Assembly (NCBI RefSeq): GCF_900086655.1
Contig: NZ_LT575476.1
Location: forward strand, 4,674,240 to 4,738,239
Reading direction: 5' to 3'
Origin: Paenibacillus tuaregi
Lineage (GTDB): Bacteria; Bacillota; Bacilli; Paenibacillales; Paenibacillaceae
DNA: 64,000 nucleotides
In this document: piece after piece, positions 34,251 to 43,072 of the stretch
Layout of the letters: the number at the start of each line of letters is the position of its first letter
Numbering within the stretch: position 1 is the stretch's first letter
Program-made: the position numbers and the translations under genes
The notes under the pieces: generated by a model
What the model saw: the letters and a program-made list of their open reading frames with translations, nothing else
Told to the model about the DNA's origin: nothing
Database searches by the model: none

Positions 34251-34670
34251 TTAACCTAAAAATTTTATGGATTCTTTTGTTTTTCTTGCAAAGGCAACAG
34301 GATTATCAATGGATTCCCAATGCATATACATTAAGCGGGGTTGTTCGTTGAGCCAATGGTTATGAACCGCGGTTACTTTAATCCCGCGCTTACGGAGATT
34401 TGACATCAATCGATTAACCTGATTTTGATGTACGGCAGTCTCACCCAAACAGAGGGCACGGCCCGACTTATCAAGCGACTCAAAGGAAAACATTTGCATT
34501 TGAACCAAAGGGGAACGTGTTCTTTTTCCCAAGATAGTCTCTTTCAGATTCGTCATCCGGGTGACAAAGCAAACCGGGCCTGCTTCAACCTCCGATTCGC
34601 CTCCTAATATTTTTCCAAATTGCATACACAGTCTTTTGAATTGTGAGCTAACCTTAACTTTTTCCGCCAT
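34251..34670 (-). CDS. Single-domain DUF1259 (LppY/LpqO-like) protein, copy A
   Basis: 139 residues, start at ATG 34670 because AAAGGAGG is 7 bases upstream; an upstream TTG frame lacks a site. It has the same features as copy B: 'FGKILGGES', 'RALCLGETAVHQNQVNRLMSNLRKRGIKVTAVHNHWLNEQPRLMYMHWES'. Spacing of 54 bases between copies suggests a tandem duplication in one transcript. The conserved His-Asn-His and Glu are candidates for metal or ligand binding. Function unknown. Confidence 0.7.
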   Translation of the reverse strand: MAEKVKVSSQFKRLCMQFGKILGGESEVEAGPVCFVTRMTNLKETILGKRTRSPLVQMQMFSFESLDKSGRALCLGETAVHQNQVNRLMSNLRKRGIKVTAVHNHWLNEQPRLMYMHWESIDNPVAFARKTKESIKFLG

Positions 34671-34727
34671 TCCAAGTCCTCCTTTAATCAAATTCTAAGT
34701 ATTCTATGATCAAAGAGGAGGATTGTA

Positions 34728-34796
34728 TTGGACCAATTACTTATGTTGAACACAATCTTTGAGAAGCTGGCAAAGGATCACCAAGAGCTCACTTGA
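34728..34796 (+). CDS. Possible 22-residue small ORF with a strong ribosome site
   Basis: GAGGAGG precedes a TTG (34728) that opens MDQLLMLNTIFEKLAKDHQELT, ending TGA at 34794-34796, antisense to the TetR 3' end. No promoter is clear. It could be a leader peptide, a remnant of a gene's N-terminus, or chance. Confidence 0.2.
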   Translation: MDQLLMLNTIFEKLAKDHQELT

Positions 34797-35367
34797 GATG
34801 CAAACCAATACCGTTCATTACATAGGAATGAACAACGTTTACAAGGAAATCGGCTCGATCCATTTCCCCATCCTTTAACCAGCAGTGGGCAGCACCATAA
34901 ATCGCGGAGCCCGTCATGGCCGAAATGATTTTTAAATGGTGGTTGACTTCCATTTGGTGGATATTTCCTTTTAAAAATATATTTTCTATCGTTTGCTGCA
35001 GCAGATGTTTTATTTTATCATCAACGATCTTAGCAATAGACTTGGAATCCATTCTGCATATCTTGTAAAAGTCAACGATATAACGATAGGTCAGCAGGAT
35101 CAGCTGGTCGCATACTTCCCCTGTAAACTCCTTCGCATTCGCCACATCTTCCGGGATCATCCCGCGAAAAGCCTGTTCTATGGTCTCTTCCAGCAAAGCA
35201 TATTTATCTTCATAATGCGTATAAAAGGTAGCTCGATTAATGGTAGCTTTTTGTGCTATATCTTTTACGGATATGGATTCAAATCCTCTACTCCGCAACA
35301 ATTCTCTAAATGATTCCATTATCAACTGTCGTGTACGCAAAACTCTTGGATCTTGCAGATTAACCAT
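34789..35367 (-). CDS. TetR-family transcriptional regulator
   Basis: 192 residues, with the HTH near the N-terminus ('RTRQLIMESFRELLRSRGFESISVKDIAQKATINRATFYTHYEDKYALLEETI'). It is TetR_N with a C-terminal helical domain of the TetR_C_33/AcrR type. ATG 35367 is preferred because GGGGG is 8 bases upstream; ATGs 27 bases and fewer upstream lack a site. It is divergent from the ketopantoate-reductase-like gene, with two operator-like palindromes between. It probably represses itself and that gene. Confidence 0.85.
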   Translation of the reverse strand: MVNLQDPRVLRTRQLIMESFRELLRSRGFESISVKDIAQKATINRATFYTHYEDKYALLEETIEQAFRGMIPEDVANAKEFTGEVCDQLILLTYRYIVDFYKICRMDSKSIAKIVDDKIKHLLQQTIENIFLKGNIHQMEVNHHLKIISAMTGSAIYGAAHCWLKDGEMDRADFLVNVVHSYVMNGIGLHLK

Positions 35368-35406
35368 ATCCATATCCCCCTTCTTAAACATCAAAAATCA
35401 CAATGT

Positions 35407-35497
35407 GTTGTCTAAGCAACCTTTCCCTAGGTTTGTCTGTTGAATTCACATGAACCCTGCAATAATATGTTACAGACGACAGTGTTGTTTAAGCAAC
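35407..35497. promoter_or_regulatory. Two copies of a TetR-type operator
   Basis: GTTGTCTAAGCAAC at 35407-35420 and GTTGTTTAAGCAAC at 35484-35497 are near-perfect inverted repeats (GTTG...CAAC) 77 bases apart. They lie between the divergent TetR and the 35530 gene. The second occurs before the 35530 start codon. Both could bind the adjacent TetR. Confidence 0.65.
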
Positions 35498-35529
35498 TTA
35501 TGACTAAATTCGCTGAAAGGAACGAACAA

Positions 35530-36423
35530 ATGAACATCCATCAAGACAGACTCCTAATTGTTGGTGCCGGTGTGATTGGCAGTGTATACGCTCTGCGATT
35601 TGCGCAGTACGGACTGGACGTAACCATGCTTGCGCGTGGACACAGGCTGGATGTATTGAAGAAGGACGGGCTGAGATACAACGATAACGGGAAGATCAAG
35701 CAGATATCCATCAAGACGATAGAAAAGCTTGAAAACGATGATATTTATGATTACATTTTTGTTCCTGTACGTTATGATCAGGCCGAATCTGCACTAACTT
35801 TGATTAAGAATAACCAGAGCAGAACCATTGTGACCTTGACCAACACCGTTGGATATGATGACTGGCTTGAAATTGTGGGTGACCGTCTACTCCCAGGATT
35901 CCCGGGTGCGGGTGGGGACATAAAAGAGGACGTTCTCTACGCCCAATTCGGATCGGAAAAGCATCAAGGGACCATCTTCGGTGAAATAAATGGACGGATA
36001 ACCGAAAGAGTGCGAGAACTTGCTCATATATTTAAGTCAGTGGATTTGCATTATGAAATCCAACAAGACATTCTGGCATTCCATATTTCGCATACTGCGA
36101 TAGCTATCACCAACAAATATTTCTATACCCATGACGGAATGGTCGATTTAGAGACAGCGAGAAGTGCAGACATTCTCATTAAGATCGCAGCCGATATTAA
36201 ACAAAACATTCACCTGTTAGAGCAAAACGGAATTCCGGTAATCCCACCTGAAACGAAGAGGATGACGGAATTGTCAGACAACGATATTATTTCCGGGTAC
36301 CGTCAGATGCTGAGTAATGACTTTATCATTGATGTAAAGCTGGGGAACCATGCTATCCGTCAAAAAGCAGAAATCATGCTGCTTGATGAGATGTTTCACA
36401 AAAAGCTGTCTATCCAGCGATAA
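35530..36423 (+). CDS. Ketopantoate-reductase-like (ApbA/PanE) oxidoreductase
   Basis: 297 residues from ATG 35530 (AAAGGAAC 8 bases upstream; frames from 35440 and 35500 would put the operator inside the gene). The N-terminal Rossmann motif 'LLIVGAGVIGSVYALRFAQYGLDVTMLARG' is that of 2-dehydropantoate 2-reductase. The middle 'FVPVRYDQAESAL' and 'TLTNTVGYDDW' follow the family. The C-terminal helical part contains 'FHISHTAIAITNKYF' and 'DSTLIKIAAD'-like helices. NADPH-dependent reduction of a 2-keto acid is likely; the substrate may not be ketopantoate because TetR-linked paralogues are common. Confidence 0.8.
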   Translation: MNIHQDRLLIVGAGVIGSVYALRFAQYGLDVTMLARGHRLDVLKKDGLRYNDNGKIKQISIKTIEKLENDDIYDYIFVPVRYDQAESALTLIKNNQSRTIVTLTNTVGYDDWLEIVGDRLLPGFPGAGGDIKEDVLYAQFGSEKHQGTIFGEINGRITERVRELAHIFKSVDLHYEIQQDILAFHISHTAIAITNKYFYTHDGMVDLETARSADILIKIAADIKQNIHLLEQNGIPVIPPETKRMTELSDNDIISGYRQMLSNDFIIDVKLGNHAIRQKAEIMLLDEMFHKKLSIQR

Positions 36424-36536
36424 CAATCTGGATTATTTTGGGCTGTAAAATAGTCTCTTGTCTCCCAGATTAGATGGTTCTTCTGCTGATCAAGCTCTAA
36501 ATTTTAACTTCATGTGTTGTCTCTATTAAAAAACTA

Positions 36537-36562
36537 AAGATCCGCTTGGTTAGCGGATCTTT
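36537..36562. terminator. Terminator between the PanE-like and MBL genes
   Basis: AAAGATCCGCT/AGCGGATCTTT forms an 11-bp stem with a TGGT loop, flanked by A and T runs. The genes converge. Confidence 0.85.
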
Positions 36563-36589
36563 AATACAAAATTATGGCTCCCTATACTC

Positions 36590-37441
36590 TTAGCGATGCT
36601 CTCCGAGCATAAATTGATGAACTACCGCTTTGTCCTCATCCCCAAGCTCCCTGCCGATACATTTAGCCCATTCGCGCTCAATAACCTGCTTATTGTCTTT
36701 AAACTTAATCACCAGCTCTGCCAACACACAAGACTCGTTGATATCCTGCCAGAACTCTTCTGCAGTTACTGGCCTATAATGTGACTCAATGTACCATGCT
36801 GCTGGGTACTTCTTTATCTTTTCAACTATTCTGAGAAAATCTCGTGCCGCATAGTATCTAGGGCCATCGTAAATGGCTGGCCCCAGTACATCGCCAAGGA
36901 ATAGCACCTTCTCCTCTGGAATGTACATGACACAAGAATCTTGTGCATGAACACCGCCAACATGCTGTATGTGACAAGATACGCCACCTAGATAGAGTGT
37001 TATGGAGTCCGTGAAAGTAATGTCCGGCAGCTTAACCTGGATAACCCGTTCTACGCCTTCATATTCCTTTTTAATGTAATCCGCACAAAATGCAATCTCT
37101 TGTCCTTGCCTGACTCGTTCATCCAACGCTTCATCAGACCAATCTAACCCCAGCAGCGGTTGAAGCGCTTGGTAGGTCAGTCCGGTAGCGATAAGCGGTG
37201 ACAACGGATCATAAGCCGCACCAAAACTATGATCCCAGTGCCAGTGTGTCAACGCGGTCATCGAAGATCGAGTGGAATAATTCTTACCCACTGCTTCTCG
37301 GAACGTCTTCGCATGACGCTTAGAGTTGCCTGCATCTATGTAGAGAGTCTGTTCCTCGCCTAAGATTGCCCCAAGAATAGGACGATCAACAGTACCGTCA
37401 GCTGACATGTATACAAAACGATTAGTTAGCTGGTTAATCAT
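36590..37441 (-). CDS. MBL-fold metallo-hydrolase
   Basis: 283 residues. The metal motif 'THWHWDHSFGA' gives His66-x-His68-x-Asp70-His71; a second His is in 'HVGGVHAQDSCVMYI' and an Asp in 'FLGDVLGP', His in 'ESHYRP'. It is a soluble two-metal hydrolase like lactonases, glyoxalase II relatives or beta-lactamase-fold enzymes. No signal peptide. The substrate is unknown. A single gene, with the group II intron remnant upstream (in its 5' direction, at 37680-37812). Confidence 0.85.
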   Translation of the reverse strand: MINQLTNRFVYMSADGTVDRPILGAILGEEQTLYIDAGNSKRHAKTFREAVGKNYSTRSSMTALTHWHWDHSFGAAYDPLSPLIATGLTYQALQPLLGLDWSDEALDERVRQGQEIAFCADYIKKEYEGVERVIQVKLPDITFTDSITLYLGGVSCHIQHVGGVHAQDSCVMYIPEEKVLFLGDVLGPAIYDGPRYYAARDFLRIVEKIKKYPAAWYIESHYRPVTAEEFWQDINESCVLAELVIKFKDNKQVIEREWAKCIGRELGDEDKAVVHQFMLGEHR

Positions 37442-37679
37442 ATTAATGTTCTCACCCTTATCTTTGCTATGACTTCAATCCCGTTTTTCCGTCCTTTAAT
37501 ACGAATAAGAAACTGCCTTCTCCAACACCCATTCTATATTGTTTAAATAATATCATAAACCTCTCGGTCGAGCGTCTGAAGGGCAGTCTTATAAGATCGT
37601 TTTTTTGATGTTGTGGTAAAGAGAAGTAAGTAAAAGTCCTGATAGTAAGGGAATTAATAGTGATTTATATAATGTGTAC

Positions 37680-37812
37680 ACATTTAAAGGTTTGCCTCCG
37701 GCTTCCTTCAGATTCCACCCCGCTGCGGACACCCTTGCCTTCAGCTAACAGATCCTACTGCCAAGCCTGTAGCGGACTTTCACCGCCGAGTTATCACTCA
37801 TGCCGGGCGCAC
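37680..37812 (-). mobile_element. 5' fragment of a group IIC intron (domain I)
   Basis: Read on the minus strand from 37812 it begins GTGCGCCCGGCATGAG, with 'AAGGGTGTCCG' and 'GGAATCTGAAGGAAGC' segments and 'GGCAAACCT'. These match by eye the 5' end and domain I of the class IIC introns of Oceanobacillus/Bacillus type. It breaks off after about 130 bases; no reverse transcriptase or domains V-VI are present. It begins just after the terminator at 37816-37853, the favoured target type for class C introns. The flanking 37442-37679 shows no gene. Confidence 0.75.
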
Positions 37813-37815
37813 ATT

Positions 37816-37853
37816 GAAAAAACTCTTAGTCCGGTGACCGGACCAAGAGTTTC
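37816..37853 (-). terminator. Terminator of the GH127 gene and group IIC intron target
   Basis: AAACTCTTGGTCCGG and CCGGACTAAGAGTTT pair on the minus strand, followed by TTTTTTC and then the intron fragment at 37812. It ends the sugar operon. Confidence 0.85.
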
Positions 37854-37873
37854 ACAAAGACAATCGCCAACGG

Positions 37874-39829
37874 CTATCTTTCTCTCACCCAAACAATCAT
37901 TTCGCCTTCTCCGCGATTAGCCCATGCATAATAGGGGATGAACGTAATCGCTGCTGATTCATAGAGAGATTCGATATTTGAAGCGTACAGCTCACCCGTC
38001 CAGTTCCGATCCGACAATCGCGAACCCTGCATGCGGATAATCTGAACACCGCCAAGCAAATCCGGATCAAACACCGTCTCGCTTGCCTGACCAGTTTCAA
38101 TGTATAGCCTGTGAAGATGTTCACCATTGTCCGCTTCCTCTAAGCAATAAACGAGCGGCCCCCGCTGCACCGCACACTTACCGGCCGTTTCGCGCAGCAG
38201 CGGATGACCTTTAACCTGCCGTACCTGCATCGGCATATGAACCACAATCCGGTCCCCATTCCTCCATAACCGGTTAATGAGCGCATACCCGCTCTCCACT
38301 TCCGGTGTGAAAGGCACCCCGTTAACGTGAAGCTGCATCGAGTCACACCAGTCTGGAACCCTTAGAGCCAGCGTAAACGTGATATCTTCTTCAGTCTGCA
38401 GGTCAAGCTGGACGTTCCCTTCCCACGGAAGTTCGGCTTGTTGCGTCAATTTGATCTGCTGCTCCCCAATGTTGAGTTCAGCCTCACTGCCTACATATAA
38501 GTGTGTATAGATCCTGTGCTCATGAATCGTATAAATATATTGGCCAAGCGAAGCAATCAAACGTGATACGTTTGGGGGGCAGCAAGCACAGCCAAACCAT
38601 CCTTGGCGAACGGTCTTGATATGGTCATAGACATGATTCACACCGCACGCCTTTGGCCACACTTCCAGAGGATTAACATAGAAGAAATGCTTTCCGTCTC
38701 TTGCCATACTGCCTAGTACCGTATTAAACAAGGCTCTTTCCATGACGTCAGCATAGCGGCTGTCTTGTTCAATCTTAAGCATTCGCTGCGCAAAGAAAAT
38801 CAGGCCAATTGAAGCGCAAGTCTCTGCATACGCGGTATCACTCGGCAGATCGTAATCCAGCGTAAAGGACTCTTCCTGTGCCATCGCGCCAATCGCCCCG
38901 GTTACGTACATTTGCTTGGTTACGATATTGTTCCACAGCCGCTTACAGGCTGCAAGCAAGCCGTCATCGCCAAGCTCATACGCAATATCCGCCATTGCCG
39001 CACACATATAGACAAGCCGTACAGCATGCCCTTCTGCTGTCTGCTGTTCCCGCACAGGCGCGTGAGCCTGACTATACGATTTCTTCTGAATCATGAAATC
39101 CGATCCCCAATGATTCGTTTTACCGCGTGCCTCATATTCCAGATCATAGAAGGAAGGCTCGCTGCCCCGCACGTCTAGGAAATATTTGCTCAGATGCAGG
39201 TAACGCTCCTCGCCTGTCGCCCGATACAGCTTCACAAGCGCCAGCTCAATCTCTTGATGTCCGTCATAACCATGAATCTGACCGGGGTTTGGCCCGAATA
39301 CCTTCCCGATATAATCTGCGAATTTGCAGGCAACGCCGAGAATTTTGTCATTACCCGTCGCGCTCCAGTACGCAACCGCACCTTCAATCAGATGACCGGC
39401 TGAATACAGCTCATGACACTCGCACAGGTTCGTCCACTCACGGCCGGGTTCCATTAAGAGATAATACGTATTCAGATAACCGTCCTCTCGCTGGGCCTTG
39501 AATATCAGATCAACAACGGTATCCGCCACCTGCTGCAGCTCGGCATTCGGCTCGCTTTCAAGCAGATAACCTACGGCCTCCAGCCATTTCGCCACGTCGC
39601 TATCCTGGAATACCATTCCGTAGAAGGAGCCCTCCTCCTCCCCAGCGGCGATCTTTAGGTTCCGGATCGCATGGCTTGGCTCCACACCAGGAATACGGTC
39701 GTTTAAGGCCTCCCATTGATATGGTATAACGACTTCCCTGATCAACCTGGTATAGTCCGACCAGAACGGATCTTCAATACGAATATCTTTCAGCGCAGCC
39801 GTTGTTGCTTTCGTTGAAATTTGTTTCAT
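37874..39829 (-). CDS. GH127 beta-L-arabinofuranosidase
   Basis: 651 residues, close to BlHypBA1 length. The catalytic Cys and Zn ligands are visible: 'YAETCASIG' gives Glu336 and Cys338; 'WFGCACCPPNVS' gives Cys416 (nucleophile by alignment) and Cys417, with Cys414 nearby. These characteristic residues define GH127. It removes terminal beta-L-arabinofuranosyl residues, probably inside the cell since it has no signal peptide. It is the last gene of the permease operon, 65 bases after the permease. GGAGAGC lies upstream of the ATG. Exact linkage is inferred. Confidence 0.9.
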   Translation of the reverse strand: MKQISTKATTAALKDIRIEDPFWSDYTRLIREVVIPYQWEALNDRIPGVEPSHAIRNLKIAAGEEEGSFYGMVFQDSDVAKWLEAVGYLLESEPNAELQQVADTVVDLIFKAQREDGYLNTYYLLMEPGREWTNLCECHELYSAGHLIEGAVAYWSATGNDKILGVACKFADYIGKVFGPNPGQIHGYDGHQEIELALVKLYRATGEERYLHLSKYFLDVRGSEPSFYDLEYEARGKTNHWGSDFMIQKKSYSQAHAPVREQQTAEGHAVRLVYMCAAMADIAYELGDDGLLAACKRLWNNIVTKQMYVTGAIGAMAQEESFTLDYDLPSDTAYAETCASIGLIFFAQRMLKIEQDSRYADVMERALFNTVLGSMARDGKHFFYVNPLEVWPKACGVNHVYDHIKTVRQGWFGCACCPPNVSRLIASLGQYIYTIHEHRIYTHLYVGSEAELNIGEQQIKLTQQAELPWEGNVQLDLQTEEDITFTLALRVPDWCDSMQLHVNGVPFTPEVESGYALINRLWRNGDRIVVHMPMQVRQVKGHPLLRETAGKCAVQRGPLVYCLEEADNGEHLHRLYIETGQASETVFDPDLLGGVQIIRMQGSRLSDRNWTGELYASNIESLYESAAITFIPYYAWANRGEGEMIVWVRER

Positions 39830-39893
39830 CGGATGCTCTCCTTCTCATATACTTGAATGCCTGCTTTCTCGTAAACTTGCATGTCTGCTCGGA

Positions 39894-40721
39894 CTAGCCT
39901 TCCTTCAATCCTGACAGCGTTACCCCACGGACGAAGATGTCCTGTGCGCTTAGAAATACAATTAGAATCGGCAGAATCGTAATCACCGTCGCCGCCATCA
40001 AGGCTGGCCAGTCCGTAGAATACAGTCCCTGCATGTTGGCGAGTCCTAACGTAAGTGTCATTTTGTTCATCGAATTGATAAAGACGAGCGGATTGACAAA
40101 ATCGTTCCATGTCCCCAGCATGATGAAGATACCCAGGGTTGCCAGCGCCGGCTTGGATAATGGAACAAAGATCCTCCAATAAATCCCGAACGGTGTGCAG
40201 CCGTCGATCTTAGCTGCTTCCTCCAGCGCCTCCGGGATCGTTGAAAAAAATTGCCGAAGCAAAAACGTACCGAACGCTGACACAAGACCTGGTAGAATAA
40301 GCGACCAGTGTGTGTCCAGCAGCCCGTAATATTTCATCAACAGGAAGGTTGGAATCATCGTCACCTGTGCCGGCACCATCAAGGTGGCCAAATATAATCC
40401 GAACAGCCCTTCCCGGAAGTGAAAACGAAGCCTTGCGAACACATACCCTGCCATGGAGCTTGTAATAAGCTGAGAGACAACGACGATAACGGTAATCTTA
40501 AGCGTATTGAGGAAGTATTGAATGATCGGGAATCGATCGGTCATGTTCGTATAATTTGAGAATTTCAGCTCCGCCCCGAAGAAACGCGGTGGGTATGTGA
40601 ATACCTCATTGACGTTCTTCAGCGAGGTGCAGACCGACCAGATGAACGGAAACAGGATGATGATGGACCCGATCAGCAAGATGATATGTGCGGTCGGCTT
40701 TAACCAAGAACGCGGCTTCAT
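39894..40721 (-). CDS. Carbohydrate ABC transporter permease (MalG type)
   Basis: 275 residues from ATG 40721, with GGGGGAAGG 6 bases upstream. The open frame extends to 41024 but overlaps the partner permease in another reading frame, so that extension is rejected. Six membrane segments; the EAA loop 'EEAAKIDGCTPFGIYWRIFVPLSKP' contacts the ATPase. The last residues 'FVRGVTLSGLKEG' are typical of the MalG/LacG family. It forms the importer with the permease upstream (14 bases away). The ATPase gene is not in the locus. Confidence 0.9.
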   Translation of the reverse strand: MKPRSWLKPTAHIILLIGSIIILFPFIWSVCTSLKNVNEVFTYPPRFFGAELKFSNYTNMTDRFPIIQYFLNTLKITVIVVVSQLITSSMAGYVFARLRFHFREGLFGLYLATLMVPAQVTMIPTFLLMKYYGLLDTHWSLILPGLVSAFGTFLLRQFFSTIPEALEEAAKIDGCTPFGIYWRIFVPLSKPALATLGIFIMLGTWNDFVNPLVFINSMNKMTLTLGLANMQGLYSTDWPALMAATVITILPILIVFLSAQDIFVRGVTLSGLKEG

Positions 40722-40735
40722 AACAGCCTTCCCCC

Positions 40736-41623
40736 TTAATAGATACTCCATTTTTTCTGACGCCAGAATTGAATGAATGTAATGATTAACACGATAAAGA
40801 ACAGCACGTAAGCCATCGCGCTTGCATATCCCATATGGAAATATTGGAACGCATTCTGGAAGATATAATAGACAAGAACTGAAGTGGACCGGGCCGGGCC
40901 GCCCTGGGTCATCAAATAGACAGTATCGAATACTTGGAACGAATTGATGATGGACATGACTGTTACGAAGAAGGTCGTTGGCGAAAGAAGCGGCAGCGTA
41001 ATACGCCAGAATTTTGAATACCACTTGGCCCCTTCAATATCGGCCGCCTCGTAGTAGCTGTCCGAAATTGATTGTAAACCTGCCAGGAAGATAAGCATAT
41101 TGAAGCCCAAGCTCTTCCAAATACTTGTTACAATAACGGTTGGCATCGCCCAATGCGGGTCGGTTAGCCAAGCAGGGCCGTCTATGCCGAACCATGAGAG
41201 TGCATAGTTAAGCAATCCGTACTCCGGATTATAAATCCACTGCCAAATGACAGATACCGCCACCATCGAAGAGATGACAGGAATGAAGAATGCGGCTCGG
41301 TAGAACCGTATGAATCGCAGCTTCTGATTTAGAATTACAGCCAGCAGCAGCGAGATAACGATGCCAATTGGAACACTGGCTAGGGTAAAATAAAAGGTGT
41401 TGCCCATGACTTGGATGAAGACAGGATCTTGGAACAATTCCTTGTAATTATCGATTCCGTTGAAGTGGAAGGAATTCGTCAAATTCCAATCCGAAAAGCT
41501 GATCACGAACGTGGCCAGAACAGGAAGCAGCAAGAACATGAGAAAACCGATCAAGTTCGGGAACAGCATAAGAAATGCCCAGAAGCCGTCTTTATAGAGA
41601 AGCGGTTTTATTGATTTCATCAT
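40736..41623 (-). CDS. Carbohydrate ABC transporter permease (MalF type)
   Basis: 295 residues, six membrane segments. The EAA loop is 'EAADIEGAKWYSKFWRITLPLLSP'. The N-terminus 'AFLMLFPNLIGFLMFLLLPVLATF' is typical of MalF/LacF. GGGGTGAG precedes ATG-ATG (41623 or 41620); the second is equally likely. It pairs with the downstream permease. A stable hairpin separates it from the upstream lipoprotein gene (41646-41667). Imports a mono- or oligosaccharide, probably arabinose-containing given the GH127 neighbour. Confidence 0.9.
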   Translation of the reverse strand: MMKSIKPLLYKDGFWAFLMLFPNLIGFLMFLLLPVLATFVISFSDWNLTNSFHFNGIDNYKELFQDPVFIQVMGNTFYFTLASVPIGIVISLLLAVILNQKLRFIRFYRAAFFIPVISSMVAVSVIWQWIYNPEYGLLNYALSWFGIDGPAWLTDPHWAMPTVIVTSIWKSLGFNMLIFLAGLQSISDSYYEAADIEGAKWYSKFWRITLPLLSPTTFFVTVMSIINSFQVFDTVYLMTQGGPARSTSVLVYYIFQNAFQYFHMGYASAMAYVLFFIVLIITFIQFWRQKKWSIY

Positions 41624-41645
41624 CTCACCCCGGAGCTGGCGCCAG

Positions 41646-41667
41646 GGGAGGGCTAAGGTGCCCTCCC
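41646..41667 (-). promoter_or_regulatory. Intercistronic hairpin between the binding protein and permeases
   Basis: GGGAGGGC and GCCCTCCC pair around a 6-base loop between the binding protein gene and permease genes. Such hairpins usually stabilise the upstream message so that the binding protein is made in excess. No T-run follows. Confidence 0.6.
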
Positions 41668-41686
41668 GCTGTGCCGCTTGTTGTAT

Positions 41687-43024
41687 TTATTGCGCGGCTA
41701 AGCTTTTATTAACGACAGTTTCGATATTCTGTACAGTCTGGTCGAGTGATTGGTCGCTTAGGAAAAACTTATCGAGTTCTGTCGTCGTGTCCTCCTGAAT
41801 CCTCTGGCTGCTGAGGAGGGCATACGGATACGGTTTGGACGAGGTAAAGTATGGGATCAAATCCTTGAACCCATCCGGATGAACACCCGCTGTCAGCCAC
41901 TTCTGAATTCCCTCTTCGGTATACAGCGACTTGTGGTTCGGCAGCCACAGTCCAGCCTTGACGTTCTGCAACTGGTATTCCTCGGAGGAGAGAAATTTGA
42001 TCAGCTTCCATGCTTCCTCAGGATGCTTCGTATTGGCCGATGCCACATGCAAATGCGCTTGGCCGTGTGTAACGGCCTCATCGAACTTCGGCAGTACGCC
42101 CACGCCCACCTTGAAGTTCATTTTCGATAGTTCCTGAAGCGCCCAGGATCCGTCCACTAGCATTGCAATCTTACCCGTTTGAAGCATTTGCGCCGGGCTC
42201 ATGCCGCTGTTTGTCAGCAGCTTGCCCTCCGGGCTAACCCCATCTTTTTTACGAAGGTCCGCGACAGCTTGAAGCACTTCCTTCACTTCCTGGGTATTGG
42301 CCGCAGAGGACTTCAGGTCACTTGTGAACCAATTGCCACCGTTACTCATTATTTCAGCTATCAGGTTGTAATAGGTCTCCATGCCATAAACACCATACTG
42401 CTCGACTTTATCGCCATTCTTGATCGTCAGCTTCTTGGCTGTATTCACGAATTCATTCCATGTCCAAGCTTTAGATGGATCACTCGGCGGATAGGCAACT
42501 CCCGCTTTATCGAAGATATCTTTGTTGTAATAGAGAACCGGCGCAACGATACAGGATTCGATGCCATAATACTTGTTGTCCACTGTACTAAGCTGAACGG
42601 CGGAATCAATCAGATCGCTATCCATGCCGTCCTTCTTGACGTTCTCTGTAATATCGAGCAGGCTGCCTCGCGTGACGAAATCATGATAGTAATCGCTTTG
42701 CAGGAAGAATACATCTGGCGCTTCGTCGCCAAGCACCATCGCCTGCATCTTGGCCACATACTGAGTGCCGCCGGGAATCGTCGTATATTCGACTTTGATG
42801 TTTGGATTTTCCTTCATGAATTGCTCCAAACCGTTCTTTACGCTTTGTGTTTCCAGCGGGCTGACTTCCCAGCCCATGAACTTCAAGGTAACCTGCCCGG
42901 CCTTGTTGCTTGCGGTGCCGTCATTACCCGCGTTGGCTGCGTTGTTGGCTTCATTGCCGCCGCAAGCTGTCAGAGTTAATGCCAGCATCATAAGCGACAC
43001 AAGTGCGACTGACCATTTTTTCAT
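41687..43024 (-). CDS. Sugar ABC transporter substrate-binding lipoprotein
   Basis: 445 residues. A lipoprotein signal ends LTACG (Cys21), followed by an Asn/Gly-rich linker. The fold is cluster D/family 1 binding protein ('VTLKFMGWEVSPLETQSVKNGLEQFMKENPNIKVEYTTIPGG', 'QAMVLGDEAPDVFFLQSDY'). It captures sugar outside and passes it to the two permeases. A promoter-like TATAGT and a cre-like site lie upstream. It is the transport partner; the second binding protein upstream is likely sensory. Confidence 0.92.
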   Translation of the reverse strand: MKKWSVALVSLMMLALTLTACGGNEANNAANAGNDGTASNKAGQVTLKFMGWEVSPLETQSVKNGLEQFMKENPNIKVEYTTIPGGTQYVAKMQAMVLGDEAPDVFFLQSDYYHDFVTRGSLLDITENVKKDGMDSDLIDSAVQLSTVDNKYYGIESCIVAPVLYYNKDIFDKAGVAYPPSDPSKAWTWNEFVNTAKKLTIKNGDKVEQYGVYGMETYYNLIAEIMSNGGNWFTSDLKSSAANTQEVKEVLQAVADLRKKDGVSPEGKLLTNSGMSPAQMLQTGKIAMLVDGSWALQELSKMNFKVGVGVLPKFDEAVTHGQAHLHVASANTKHPEEAWKLIKFLSSEEYQLQNVKAGLWLPNHKSLYTEEGIQKWLTAGVHPDGFKDLIPYFTSSKPYPYALLSSQRIQEDTTTELDKFFLSDQSLDQTVQNIETVVNKSLAAQ

Positions 43025-43072
43025 ATAAAAGACCCTCCATGATCGGTATGGTGTAGGCTATGCCTGCGCCTT

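Noticed and set aside
37660..37920. 86-residue plus-strand open frame
   Set aside because: It runs antisense over the group IIC intron fragment and the GH127 terminator, which explain the sequence.
40722..41024. N-terminal extension of the MalG-type permease frame
   Set aside because: It overlaps the partner permease out of frame and there is a good ribosome site just before ATG 40721.
42179..42979. 266-residue open frame on the plus strand
   Set aside because: Fully antisense to the sugar-binding lipoprotein gene, with no ribosome site and no recognisable domain.
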